A stretch of 10,614 nucleotides of DNA from an uncultured Collinsella sp. (GCA_902478765.1 CABSMN010000017.1:1-10614), one strand, 5' to 3'; shown: positions 1-6,649, numbered from the stretch's first letter. The notes: generated by a model not told the origin, from the sequence alone. Made by a program: numbers and translations.

Positions 1-437
1 CCTCTGCGCCCGCTGTCGAGCAGACCGCCGCTTCCGTCGAGCCGACCGCCGCTGCCGCCGACAGCAAGCCTGTCGCCGATCAGCCCGAGCCCGCCGCCGA
101 CGCATCCGCCAAGAAGGATGTCGACGGTCTGAAGGTCCTCGTCCTGTGCGCCGGCGCCGGCACCTCTGCCATGCTTGCCAATGCCATCAAGGAAGGTGCC
201 GCGCAGACCGGAGAGAACATCGCTTCCTCTGCCGGCGCTTATGGCCAGCACACTGCCATCATGGATCAGTACGACGTCATCGTGCTCGCCCCGCAGGTCC
301 GTAGCTACTACAACGACATGAAGGCCGACACCGATCGCCTGGGCATTAAGCTGCTCGCCCCGCGCGGTAAGGAATATATCGACCTTACTCGCGACCCTGC
401 TGGCGCCATCAAGTGGCTCCGCGAGAACCTCGACTAG
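1..437 (+). CDS. lacE: PTS lactose-family permease, C-terminal part: linker plus EIIB domain (partial)
   Basis: This is the 3' end of a PTS permease that imports and phosphorylates lactose at the membrane; the EIIC membrane domain lies before the window. The open frame uses whole codons from base 3, and bases 1-2 finish a codon. About the first 36 residues are a low-complexity Ala/Pro/Glu linker, typical between EIIC and EIIB in LacE proteins. The EIIB domain follows, with the motif KVLVLCAGAGTSAML; the cysteine at 147-149 is the expected phosphorylation site. The remaining ~97 residues fit a complete lactose/cellobiose-type EIIB ending in IKWLRENLD. lacG follows after 74 bp, and that pairing supports lactose over cellobiose. 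An ATG at 171 falls inside the phosphorylation-site region and is not a real start. A chitobiose or other beta-glycoside substrate cannot be excluded without EIIC. Confidence 0.9.
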   Translation, partial: SAPAVEQTAASVEPTAAAADSKPVADQPEPAADASAKKDVDGLKVLVLCAGAGTSAMLANAIKEGAAQTGENIASSAGAYGQHTAIMDQYDVIVLAPQVRSYYNDMKADTDRLGIKLLAPRGKEYIDLTRDPAGAIKWLRENLD

Positions 438-450
438 TTTCTCCCCTGTT

Positions 451-477
451 GGTGCCCGGATCCCCAGTTCGGGCACC
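451..477 (+). other. Intercistronic hairpin between lacE and lacG
   Basis: GGTGCCCG (451-458) and CGGGCACC (470-477) form a perfect 8-bp GC-rich stem with an 11-nt loop, 13 bp after the lacE stop. No T-run follows, so it is not a normal intrinsic terminator. Such hairpins often stabilise the upstream mRNA segment or set different expression of operon members; that role is inference here. Confidence 0.6.
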
Positions 478-511
478 TCTCCCTATTCGTATCCCACAGA
501 AAGGATGACTC

Positions 512-1933
512 ATGACCAATCCCATGAAGTTCCCCGACGGCTTTGTGTTTGGCGGCGCCACCGCCGCTTACCAGGTTGAGGGCGAGACCCGCACGCACGG
601 CAAGGGCAAAGTGCCCTGGGACGATTTCCTGGCTGCTCAGGGTCGCTTCTCCCCCGACCCCGCAAGCGATTTCTACAACAAATATCCGGTCGATATCGAC
701 TTGTGCCAGCGCTTCGGCATTAACGGTATTCGCGTCTCCATCGCTTGGAGCCGTATCTTCCCCAGTGGCACTGGCGAGATTAACCCCGAGGGCGTCGCTT
801 TCTATCACGAGCTTTTTGCCACTTGCAACAAAGCTGACGTTATCCCCTATGTCACGCTCGATCACTTCGATACGCCCGAGGCCTTCTACCAGGACGGCGG
901 CGAGGGCTTCTTGACGCGCGCGACCATCGATGCCTTCGTCGAGTACGCCAAGTTCTGCTTTGCCGAGTTCACCGAGGTCAAGCACTGGTTTACCTTTAAC
1001 GAGATTCCCGCGACCGCCGAGGGCAGCTTTATCGTTGGCAACTGGCCGCACGGCGAGAAGTATCGCCTGGACAAGGCTTTCCAGCTCATGCACAACATGA
1101 TGGTGGCCCACGCCAAGGCTGTCGTCGCCTTCCATGAAGGCGGCTTTGAGGGCGAGATCGGCATTGTCCAGAACCTGGAGCCCAAGTATCCCCTCGATCC
1201 CAACAGTGCTGCCGACTGCGAGGCAGCTCGCATGGCCGATGTCATCAACAACCGCTGGGTGCTCGACGCCACTTTCCGCGGCCACTATGCAGCCGACACC
1301 ATGGAAGCCGCAACCAAGCTGGCCCATATCGCCGGCGGCGAGCTCGACGTCCGTGACGAGGACATCGCCGCGCTGACCGCCGCGCTCCCCTACAACGATT
1401 GCCTGGGCGTCAACACCTACAAGTGCCAGTTCCTGCGTGCTGCCGAGGGCGAAAACGACATCAACCACAATGGCACCGGCGACAAGGGATCCTCGCGCTG
1501 GTTCCTCAAGGGTGTGGGCGAGTCATGCGTGCGCGAAGGCGTACCCACCACCGATTGGGACTGGATTATCTATCCCGAGGGCCTCTACGACCTGCTGCTG
1601 CGCATTAAGAACGATTACCCCAACTACAAGAAGATCTACATCACCGAGAACGGCATGGGCTATAAGGACGACTTCGAGGACGGCTTTATCGACGACGCCC
1701 CTCGCATCGATTACATGCGTCAGCATCTCGCGTGGATCCTCAAGGCAATCGACGGCGGCGTAAACGTCGACGGTTACTTTGTGTGGTCGCTGCAGGACCA
1801 GTTCTCCTGGACCAACGGCTATAACAAGCGCTATGGCCTGTTCTACATCGACTTTGAGACCCAGAAGCGCTATCCCAAGGCGAGCGCGTACTGGTACAAG
1901 AACGTCGCGGAGACCGGCCTGCTTATGGCCTAA
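512..1933 (+). CDS. lacG: 6-phospho-beta-galactosidase (glycoside hydrolase family 1)
   Basis: This cytoplasmic GH1 enzyme hydrolyses lactose-6-phosphate, delivered by the upstream PTS, into glucose and galactose-6-phosphate (EC 3.2.1.85). It has 473 residues, the normal GH1 length. It starts with the GH1 signature FVFGGATAAYQVEG (residues 11-24). The acid/base glutamate is E164 in TFNEI, and the nucleophile is E379 in YITENGMG. Residues S432, K439 and Y441 match the 6-phosphate-binding triad of Lactococcus LacG (S428, K435, Y437), and W433 matches Trp429 there, which favours the galacto over the gluco substrate. Long stretches such as TDWDWIIYPEGLYD and NDYPNYKKIYITENG closely resemble LacG. 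AAAGGA (500-505) lies six bases before the ATG. It is probably cotranscribed with lacE and is followed by a strong terminator. A 6-phospho-beta-glucosidase is the less likely alternative. Confidence 0.95.
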   Translation: MTNPMKFPDGFVFGGATAAYQVEGETRTHGKGKVPWDDFLAAQGRFSPDPASDFYNKYPVDIDLCQRFGINGIRVSIAWSRIFPSGTGEINPEGVAFYHELFATCNKADVIPYVTLDHFDTPEAFYQDGGEGFLTRATIDAFVEYAKFCFAEFTEVKHWFTFNEIPATAEGSFIVGNWPHGEKYRLDKAFQLMHNMMVAHAKAVVAFHEGGFEGEIGIVQNLEPKYPLDPNSAADCEAARMADVINNRWVLDATFRGHYAADTMEAATKLAHIAGGELDVRDEDIAALTAALPYNDCLGVNTYKCQFLRAAEGENDINHNGTGDKGSSRWFLKGVGESCVREGVPTTDWDWIIYPEGLYDLLLRIKNDYPNYKKIYITENGMGYKDDFEDGFIDDAPRIDYMRQHLAWILKAIDGGVNVDGYFVWSLQDQFSWTNGYNKRYGLFYIDFETQKRYPKASAYWYKNVAETGLLMA

Positions 1934-1955
1934 CTTTTGCCGCATACCCCCTGTC

Positions 1956-2004
1956 GGCCGCATGCGAATCCCTCCACGGGTTCGCATGCGGCCTTTTTGT
2001 TTTG
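1956..2004 (+). terminator. Rho-independent terminator of the lac operon
   Basis: The arms GGCCGCATGCGAATCC and GGGTTCGCATGCGGCC pair over 16 bp with one G-U wobble (1956-1993). They are followed by a T-rich run TTTTTGTTTTG starting at 1994. It lies 22 bp after the lacG stop and closes the left operon. Confidence 0.92.
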
Positions 2005-2027
2005 GTTCGGCCCGTGCGGATCATTCG

Positions 2028-2242
2028 TCTCGATCTGTAACACATAGACCAATTTCTCGGTCCCACCTGTTACAGATCAAGACAAACGAATGGCCCGAAC
2101 TTGAAGATCTCGATCTGTAACACGTAGCCCGGTTTTTCACGTCTACCTGTTACAGATCGAGACAAACGGTTAGCCCGAAGCAGAATATCTCGATCTGTAA
2201 CATCTAACCCGGTTTTCTATTCCCAACTGTTACAGATTGAGA
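2028..2242. repeat. Three tandem 55-bp palindromes at an exact 80-bp period
   Basis: The palindromes span 2028-2082, 2108-2162 and 2188-2242. Each has a left arm TCTCGATCTGTAACA and a right arm TGTTACAGATCGAGA or a one-base variant, around a 25-bp centre. The left arms are identical in all three. The 25-bp spacers (2083-2107, 2163-2187) are also partly alike (CAAACG....GCCCGAA). Centres share a degenerate CCGGTTTT-like core. Right-arm changes (A in unit 1, T in unit 3) keep a wobble pair on opposite strands, so strand of action cannot be read from them. The array fills the gap between the lac terminator and the toxin-antitoxin genes. It could be a multi-site operator, an intergenic hairpin repeat family or a mobile-element remnant; I do not recognise it. 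Confidence 0.9.
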
Positions 2243-2255
2243 TAATTCGACGACG

Positions 2256-2283
2256 CCGACGTTTTAACATACCGTGGTACAAT
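2256..2283 (+). promoter_or_regulatory. Candidate promoter of the toxin-antitoxin operon
   Basis: A good -10 hexamer TACAAT lies at 2278-2283, 26 bp before the antitoxin start, with a weak -35 (CCGACG, 2256-2261) at 16-bp spacing. The 10-bp imperfect palindrome TACCGTGGTA (2270-2279) overlaps the -10 and could be an autoregulatory operator. Support for the -35 is poor. Confidence 0.35.
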
Positions 2284-2309
2284 TGTGTCCCAACGCAAAG
2301 GAGGTACCC

Positions 2310-2576
2310 ATGTCAGCTTGTGTGCCCGTCCGAGATATGAAGGATACTGCTGCATTTACCGCGCTTGTTGAGTCTGAGCGCGATGTCACCGTTACCAAAA
2401 ACGGCTACGAAGCCATGCACTGCATCAGCAGCGACCAGTATCGCCTCATGCAAGACGAAATCGCCAAGGCCAAGCTGCTGTCTCGCATGATGTTGGCAGA
2501 GGATGAGATCTCGCAAGGTGACTACAGCGACTACGACTCCTTCGCGACTTCGATCCGAGACAAATATGACTTATAA
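2310..2576 (+). CDS. Antitoxin of the Phd/YefM type
   Basis: This 88-residue protein would neutralise the downstream toxin and repress its own operon. The N-terminal part (VPVRDMKDTAAFTALVES, residues 5-22) followed by DVTVTKNGYEAMHCISSDQY is the usual Phd/YefM pattern: a dimeric DNA-binding fold with a V-T-K-N-G strand pair. The acidic C-terminal tail (EDEISQGDYSDYDSFATSI) is the type of segment that wraps the toxin. The ATG at 2310 was chosen because AAAGGAGG (2297-2304) lies five bases upstream; an in-frame start at 2274 lacks a ribosome-binding site and overlaps the likely promoter. Its last 11 bases overlap the toxin gene, so translation is probably coupled. Confidence 0.88.
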   Translation: MSACVPVRDMKDTAAFTALVESERDVTVTKNGYEAMHCISSDQYRLMQDEIAKAKLLSRMMLAEDEISQGDYSDYDSFATSIRDKYDL

Positions 2577-2871
2577 CGTCGTGATACTCAAAAGCGCGCG
2601 GTATGAGTACGAGAGTATCGTCGGATACCTTGCCCAAATCCTCAAGAATCCGCGTGCAGCGGGCAATTTCGTCGCTGAGTTTGAATATCAGCTTGATCTG
2701 CTTCGCGAGCAGCCGCTCCTACGGCCCCTCTCGCACATACGAGAGTTGGCGGCACGCAATTACCGATCGTTCCCCGTCAACAACTACGTGTGTCTTTACA
2801 AGTTTGAGCGCGAAACGATCTACATCGCCCACGTTTACCACCAGTCACAGGACTACGCCCGCCTGGTCTAG
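2566..2871 (+). CDS. Toxin of the RelE/ParE superfamily
   Basis: This 101-residue basic protein is the toxin partner of the overlapping antitoxin. The family includes ribosome-dependent mRNA interferases (RelE) and gyrase poisons (ParE). Visible family features are the N-terminal strand YNVVILKSARYEYESIVGYL, the helical middle ending in LRPLSHIREL, and the C-terminal strand block NYRSFPVNNYVCLYKFERETIYIAHVYHQSQDYARLV. The H-x-x-Q-D-Y ending is typical of this superfamily. The ATG at 2566 sits 11 bp inside the antitoxin gene; an earlier in-frame start would put most of the antitoxin's 3' part in double use and adds non-family residues. I cannot tell from sequence alone whether the target is mRNA or gyrase. 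No terminator follows, so transcription may continue into the next gene. Confidence 0.87.
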   Translation: MTYNVVILKSARYEYESIVGYLAQILKNPRAAGNFVAEFEYQLDLLREQPLLRPLSHIRELAARNYRSFPVNNYVCLYKFERETIYIAHVYHQSQDYARLV

Positions 2872-2901
2872 GTTTTAAGCAGGACGCCTCGCCTGCGCAC
2901 A

Positions 2902-3015
2902 TTTGCGTGTCATTTCACGTCACGTTGACACGCAAAATGACACGCAAATTTTTTCGTGTCATAATTTTGACGCGTGAAATGACGTGTAAAATTTTACGTG
3001 TCATTTTTCATGTCA
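2902..3015. promoter_or_regulatory. Cluster of eight 11-bp motifs upstream of the AlbA_2 regulator
   Basis: The motif is TTTNCGTGTCA or its complement TGACACGNAAA. Copies start at 2902 (+), 2926 (-), 2938 (-), 2951 (+), 2968 (-), 2980 (-), 2993 (+) and 3005 (+), most of them 12-13 bp apart. Copies 1 and 2 form a perfect 11-bp inverted repeat, as a larger palindrome; copies 6 and 7 form another, imperfect one. Copies overlap the -35 and -10 of the candidate promoter, and the cluster ends 25 bp before the start codon. This looks like an autoregulatory operator array bound by the downstream protein; that binding is inference. Confidence 0.75.
2937..2965 (+). promoter_or_regulatory. Candidate sigma-70-type promoter of the AlbA_2 regulator
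   Basis: ATGACA (2937-2942, 5 of 6 to consensus) and CATAAT (2960-2965, 5 of 6) are separated by exactly 17 bp. The predicted start near 2972 gives a leader of about 70 nt. Both hexamers are embedded in copies of the 11-bp motif, consistent with repression. Confidence 0.55.
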
Positions 3016-3040
3016 AATTGAAGCGAAACGGAGCATCACG

Positions 3041-4297
3041 ATGCAAGAATCCAAAGATCTTGAATTCAAGGAATGCGTCACTAATTCGTTCCTTAAAACC
3101 GTCTCCGCTTATGCAAATGGCACGGGAGGACGCGTTCTATTTGGAATTGACGACGACGGAGAAGCCGTTGGCCTCGATGACCCCAAGCAGACCTGCCTGG
3201 ATATCGAAAACAAGATTAACGATTCGATCATCCCCCAGCCCGATTACTCCCTAAAAATCGACGAGCCCGATGCAACCGTGGAGCTTACGGTCTTTCCCGG
3301 CAGATCGAAGCCTTACCTATACCGCTCGAAGGCATACAAGCGCAATGACACCGCGACCATTCCAGTTGATACCCTAGGCCTTTCGCGTCTTGTACTCGAG
3401 GGTCAAAACCTCTCCTTTGAGCAGCTCCCGGCAAACAAACAAGATTTATCTTTCTTCGTTTTAGAGAATCGCCTAACAGCAAAACTTTCGCTTCAGTCAT
3501 TCACAACCGATACTCTCAAAACCCTTGGCCTGCTCGATGAAACCGGAACCTACAATAACGCGGCAGAGCTGCTTGCGGACGAGAATGGCTTCCCGGGTAT
3601 CGACATCGCAGTGTTTGGTGAAACTATCAACCTCATTAAACAGCGCAAAACTCTTGAACATGCATCCGTTCTAGCGGAAATTGACGGAGCCCTTGAGCTT
3701 TTCGAAACTCAGTACTGTTACGAAGAGATCAAGGGGATGGAGCGGATCCGCAAGGAGCTCATTCCGCTCGAAGCGTTCCGCGAGGCCATTACCAATGCAG
3801 TCGTTCATAGAACTTGGGATGCGCCCGCACACATCCGCATCTCGATGTTCGACGACCGCGTGGAAGTCGCTTCACCCGGCGGCTTGCCGGCAAGCATGAC
3901 CGTCGATGAATACCTGTCCGACATGCTATCCGTTAGACGCAATCGTATTCTTGCCGAAGTCTTTTTGCGCTTGGGTCTTATCGAAGCCTTTGGGACGGGC
4001 ATCATGCGAATTCGCGATACCTATAAGGACAGCGTCAAAAAACCCCGGTTTCAAGTTTCGGATAACGCCATTGTGGTCACACTTCCCCTACTCATGGATA
4101 ACCCCGGGCTCGAAGGCGATGAACTTACCGTATTCGGACTGCTGAGTGGAATACACCCTCAATCGACAAGCGAGCTTGCGGCTAAAGTCACCTTTAGTCG
4201 TTCGAAGCTACTCCGCATCCTCAAAAAACTCGTTGAGACAGGCCTGGCGACAGTTGAAGGCACCGGCAGAGGGCAGAAGTATCGCCTGCAGCGATAG
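3041..4297 (+). CDS. AlbA_2 (Schlafen-like) and GHKL ATP-binding domain regulator with winged helix
   Basis: This 418-residue protein belongs to the predicted transcriptional regulators that combine an AlbA_2 DNA-binding domain with a GHKL-type ATPase fold. The AlbA_2 part (about 1-115) shows ESKDLEFKECV and the glycine-rich RVLFGIDDDGEAVGL. The GHKL part shows an N-box REAITNAVVHR (247-257), then FDDRVEVASPGGLP (270-283) and EAFGTGIMRI (315-324). Residues ~360-415 look like a winged helix (TSELAAKVTFSRSKLLRILKKLVETGLATVEGTGRG). The start is the ATG at 3041, with ACGGAG about 8 bases upstream. Codon choice is visibly richer in A and T than in lacG or nagA, which suggests transfer. It lies directly after the toxin-antitoxin pair. 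Its target is unknown; the motif cluster upstream suggests autoregulation. Its stop directly abuts that of the convergent gene. Confidence 0.88.
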   Translation: MQESKDLEFKECVTNSFLKTVSAYANGTGGRVLFGIDDDGEAVGLDDPKQTCLDIENKINDSIIPQPDYSLKIDEPDATVELTVFPGRSKPYLYRSKAYKRNDTATIPVDTLGLSRLVLEGQNLSFEQLPANKQDLSFFVLENRLTAKLSLQSFTTDTLKTLGLLDETGTYNNAAELLADENGFPGIDIAVFGETINLIKQRKTLEHASVLAEIDGALELFETQYCYEEIKGMERIRKELIPLEAFREAITNAVVHRTWDAPAHIRISMFDDRVEVASPGGLPASMTVDEYLSDMLSVRRNRILAEVFLRLGLIEAFGTGIMRIRDTYKDSVKKPRFQVSDNAIVVTLPLLMDNPGLEGDELTVFGLLSGIHPQSTSELAAKVTFSRSKLLRILKKLVETGLATVEGTGRGQKYRLQR

Positions 4298-5062
4298 CTA
4301 GCAGATGACCTGCGTGTGCTCCTCGATGGCGGCACGATCCTCGGCGGTAATACCCGGCTCGCACACCACGGCATCCAAATTGTCCAGGCGGCAGAAGGTA
4401 TAGAAGTCGCGCTTGCCGATCTTGCTGGAGTCGGCGATGAGGTAACGCGAGTCTGCCTTGCTAAAGGCGAGCTGCTGAATGCGGCCCTCGTCCATGTTGG
4501 ACGTGGACACGTCACCGTCCAGAATGCCGTTGGCGCCGATAAAGGCGGCGTCGATCCCCAGTGCGCGCAGGGTGTCCTCGGCCGTAGGGCCCACAAAAGC
4601 GGCAGTGCGGCGACGGTACATGCCGCCCACCAGACACAGATCGCAGTCCTCGCGCTCCTCGAGCAGGTTGAACACCGAAAGCGAGTTGGTCACGATGCGC
4701 AGGCGAAACGTCGGCAGCATCGAGGCCATCTGCTCAACCGTAGTGCCCGTGCCCAAAAAGATGGTCGAGCCCTCCTCGATAAGCTCCACAGCACGGCGCG
4801 CAATCTGCAGCTTTTCCTCGGCATGCTTAGTGCGCTTTTCGCTATGCGAATACTCATGGCGCAGCATGGCGTGGGGACGACCCTGCGCACTGCGGGCGCC
4901 GCCGTGCACGCGCTCGATCTCGCCCAGACTCGCAAGTTCTTCGAGGTCGCGGCGAATCGTCATGTCCGAAACGCCCAGTGCATCCGAAATCTCCTTGACC
5001 GAGACCGTGCCCTGCTCCTCGAGCAGCTGACGAACTTTATCCTGTCGCTCTGCCTTAATCAC
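4298..5062 (-). CDS. DeoR/GlpR-family transcriptional repressor, possible LacR
   Basis: This 254-residue cytoplasmic repressor has an N-terminal DeoR winged helix (1-57) with the signature DALGVSDMTIRRDLEELASLGEIERVHGGA. A DeoRC sugar-phosphate sensor domain follows (about 77-240), with GSTIFLGTGTTVEQM, the IVTNS strand and LVGGMYRRRTAAFVGPTAEDTL. Proteins of this family bind phosphosugars; LacR of lactic acid bacteria senses tagatose-6-phosphate and controls lacE/lacG. Closeness to lacEG and galM makes a lac role plausible, but the ligand cannot be read from sequence. The start is GTG at 5060-5062, preceded by GAGGA six bases upstream; this gives the standard family N-terminus. It is divergent from galM and convergent, with zero gap, with the AlbA_2 gene. 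Confidence 0.9.
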   Translation of the reverse strand: MIKAERQDKVRQLLEEQGTVSVKEISDALGVSDMTIRRDLEELASLGEIERVHGGARSAQGRPHAMLRHEYSHSEKRTKHAEEKLQIARRAVELIEEGSTIFLGTGTTVEQMASMLPTFRLRIVTNSLSVFNLLEEREDCDLCLVGGMYRRRTAAFVGPTAEDTLRALGIDAAFIGANGILDGDVSTSNMDEGRIQQLAFSKADSRYLIADSSKIGKRDFYTFCRLDNLDAVVCEPGITAEDRAAIEEHTQVIC

Positions 5063-5114
5063 GATGAATCCTCGCCGTTCTTTGCGCGCATATCATTCAA
5101 ACAGTAACGAACAA

Positions 5115-5142
5115 ATTGTATCAGACTCGTACGCGTCAAAAA
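5115..5142 (-). promoter_or_regulatory. Candidate promoter of the DeoR-family regulator
   Basis: Read on the minus strand, TACAAT (5120-5115) is a good -10 about 50 bp before the GTG start. A weak -35, TTTTTG (5142-5137), lies 16 bp upstream of it. The 206-bp divergent region to galM must also hold the galM promoter. TTGAGA (5175-5180) and GATAAT (5211-5216) are seen there but are 30 bp apart, so no clean galM promoter is called. Confidence 0.35.
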
Positions 5143-5268
5143 TGAACGCCTACACAGCTCCAATCATCACTTTTTTGAGAAAAATACCCCCTGCTTTAGT
5201 GGGGTGTAGTGATAATCTCGCCTGTTCGCGCTACAGTTTGTCCGAAATACCTCGATGTTAGGAACCAA

Positions 5269-6321
5269 ATGATCACTTCCGAGCTTTTCGGCACCGCGCC
5301 GTGCGGTACCCCCGTTCATCGCTACACCCTCAACGGGCCCGAGATCTGCGTTCGCATTATGGACTATGGCGCCACCGTGTTGGGCATCGATGTGCCCGAC
5401 ATTCCCGGCAACGTGCGCGATGTGGTGCTGGGCTTCGATAAGCTCGAGGATTACTTTGACAACCCCGCCTGCTTTGGCGCGACCATCGGCCCCGTGGCCA
5501 ACCGCACCGCGGGTGCCACGATCACCATCGCCGGCACGGACTGGCATATGCCGGCCAACGAAGGCGTCAACAACCTGCACAGCGATCTTGAGCATGGTCT
5601 GCACAAGCGCGTATGGGATGTTGAACTCGACGAGGTCCACAATGCCGTGTGCATGACCACCTCGCTTGAGGATGGCGAGCTGGGTCTCCCCGGTAACCGC
5701 ACCTTTACGGCCGTGTTTACCGTGACGCGCACCGGCGCCTTTCGTATCGAGTATGGCTGCGAGAGCGACTGCGCCACGTACGTGTCCATGACCAACCACA
5801 CGTACTTTAACCTTGCCGGCCATAACGCCGGAATGGACTGCGAGCACTTCTTTGTTGCTAATGCTGCTCACTACCTGCCCATTAACGAGCAGAACATCCC
5901 CACCGGCGAGATCGCTCCGGTCGAGGGCACGCCGTTTGACTTTCGCGAGCTGCGCCCCGTCGCGCCTGGCATGGAGGCCGACGATCCGCAGATTAAGCAG
6001 GCCCGTGGCTACGATCACTGTCTGTGCATCGATGGCTATCAGTACGGCCGTAATCTGCGCCGCGCGATGCACGTCGAGGAGATGTGGACCGGCCGTGAGC
6101 TGGACTACTACACCACCGCCCCGGGCGTGCAGCTCTACACCGGCAACTGGCTGGGCGACGAGCACGCCAAGGACGATGCCAACTATGGCTGGGGCGCCGG
6201 CTTTGCCCTCGAGGCCGAGATGTACCCCGACACGCCGCACCAGCCGCTATTCCCGCAGGGCATTGTGGGCCCGGGTCACCCCTACAGCAATGTGATCGAA
6301 TATCACTTTATGAGGCACTAA
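5269..6321 (+). CDS. galM: Aldose 1-epimerase (mutarotase)
   Basis: GalM interconverts the alpha and beta anomers of galactose and glucose in the cytoplasm, feeding beta-galactoside breakdown products into the Leloir pathway and glycolysis. With the ATG at 5269 it has 350 residues, the family's normal length. Family landmarks are GPVANRTAG (R79), NNLHSD (H104), the acid-site histidine H177 in TNHTYFNLAG, GYDH (D249) and the base glutamate E315 in GFALEAEMYPD. AGGA (5260-5263) lies five bases before the ATG. An in-frame GTG at 5209 would add 20 residues that do not resemble the family N-terminus. It is divergent from the DeoR-family repressor, which may control it. In a pure phospho-lactose route it acts on the released glucose; otherwise it points to a parallel unphosphorylated galactose route. 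Confidence 0.94.
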   Translation: MITSELFGTAPCGTPVHRYTLNGPEICVRIMDYGATVLGIDVPDIPGNVRDVVLGFDKLEDYFDNPACFGATIGPVANRTAGATITIAGTDWHMPANEGVNNLHSDLEHGLHKRVWDVELDEVHNAVCMTTSLEDGELGLPGNRTFTAVFTVTRTGAFRIEYGCESDCATYVSMTNHTYFNLAGHNAGMDCEHFFVANAAHYLPINEQNIPTGEIAPVEGTPFDFRELRPVAPGMEADDPQIKQARGYDHCLCIDGYQYGRNLRRAMHVEEMWTGRELDYYTTAPGVQLYTGNWLGDEHAKDDANYGWGAGFALEAEMYPDTPHQPLFPQGIVGPGHPYSNVIEYHFMRH

Positions 6322-6349
6322 GCCCATAACACAACATATTGCACAGCAG

Positions 6350-6383
6350 CGCCCGCCGGCACCACCGCCGACGGGCGTTTTTT
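6350..6383 (+). terminator. Rho-independent terminator of galM
   Basis: CGCCCGCCGGC (6350-6360) pairs with GCCGACGGGCG (6367-6377) with one mismatch and a 6-nt loop, followed by six Ts (6378-6383). It is 28 bp after the galM stop. Confidence 0.88.
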
Positions 6384-6428
6384 CATCTTTTGGGCTCATT
6401 TTCGCTGTGACTGTATGGGTGACATATC

Positions 6429-6581
6429 AAAACTATGTCCATTTACTACGTTTAGCCCGGGATGCTCGACCATGCACCAGTTTTTGTTTAATTCGCGAGC
6501 CGTCTACCTGCGGTTTTGTTTTTCTCAAATTCGACATGCTCGGCGATAGCCGATCAAACGTAGTAAATGGGCATAGTTTTT
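6429..6581. repeat. 153-bp element bounded by 25-bp inverted repeats
   Basis: The left arm (6429-6453, AAAACTATG...TACTACGTTT) and the right arm (6556-6580, AAACGTAGTA...CATAGTTTT) are reverse complements over 25 bp with one mismatch. About 100 bp lie between them, with T-rich runs and no gene. TGACA occurs just outside both arms (6420-6424 and 6581-6585), but at unequal distances, so a target duplication is uncertain. The length and terminal repeats resemble a small non-autonomous transposable element. With the galM terminator and a weak terminator this accounts for the 325-bp gap between galM and the next gene. Confidence 0.75.
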
Positions 6582-6615
6582 GACAGGCGACATCGCACGC
6601 GTCCCTCGCAAGGGC

Positions 6616-6649
6616 AAAATGATCCGTTTTCCTCCGTCCCCAAGGATCA
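6616..6649 (-). terminator. Weak terminator candidate after the orphan EIIB gene
   Basis: On the minus strand, TGATCC (6649-6644) pairs with GGATCA (6625-6620), followed by TTTT. The stem is only 6 bp with an 18-nt loop, and its first three bases are the TGA stop of the orphan EIIB gene. Confidence 0.35.

Noticed and set aside
434..1468. Long antisense open reading frame over lacG
   Set aside because: It mirrors the codon bias of a clear GH1 gene, its protein resembles no family, and it has no separate ribosome-binding site; it is a shadow of lacG.
2028..2242. CRISPR array
   Set aside because: Only three units; the repeated part is a 55-bp palindrome with a variable centre, spacers are partly alike, and no cas genes are near.
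2879..2896. GCAGG/CCTGC hairpin after the toxin gene as a terminator
   Set aside because: The stem is 5 bp and no T-run follows.
5186..5205. ACCCC-N10-GGGGT inverted repeat upstream of galM as operator or antisense terminator
   Set aside because: The stem is only 5 bp and no gene on the minus strand would use it. ATTTTT follows on that strand, but this is too weak to call.
5167..6240. Long antisense open reading frame over galM
   Set aside because: The galM frame has all catalytic residues and a ribosome-binding site; the antisense frame is a GC-rich shadow.
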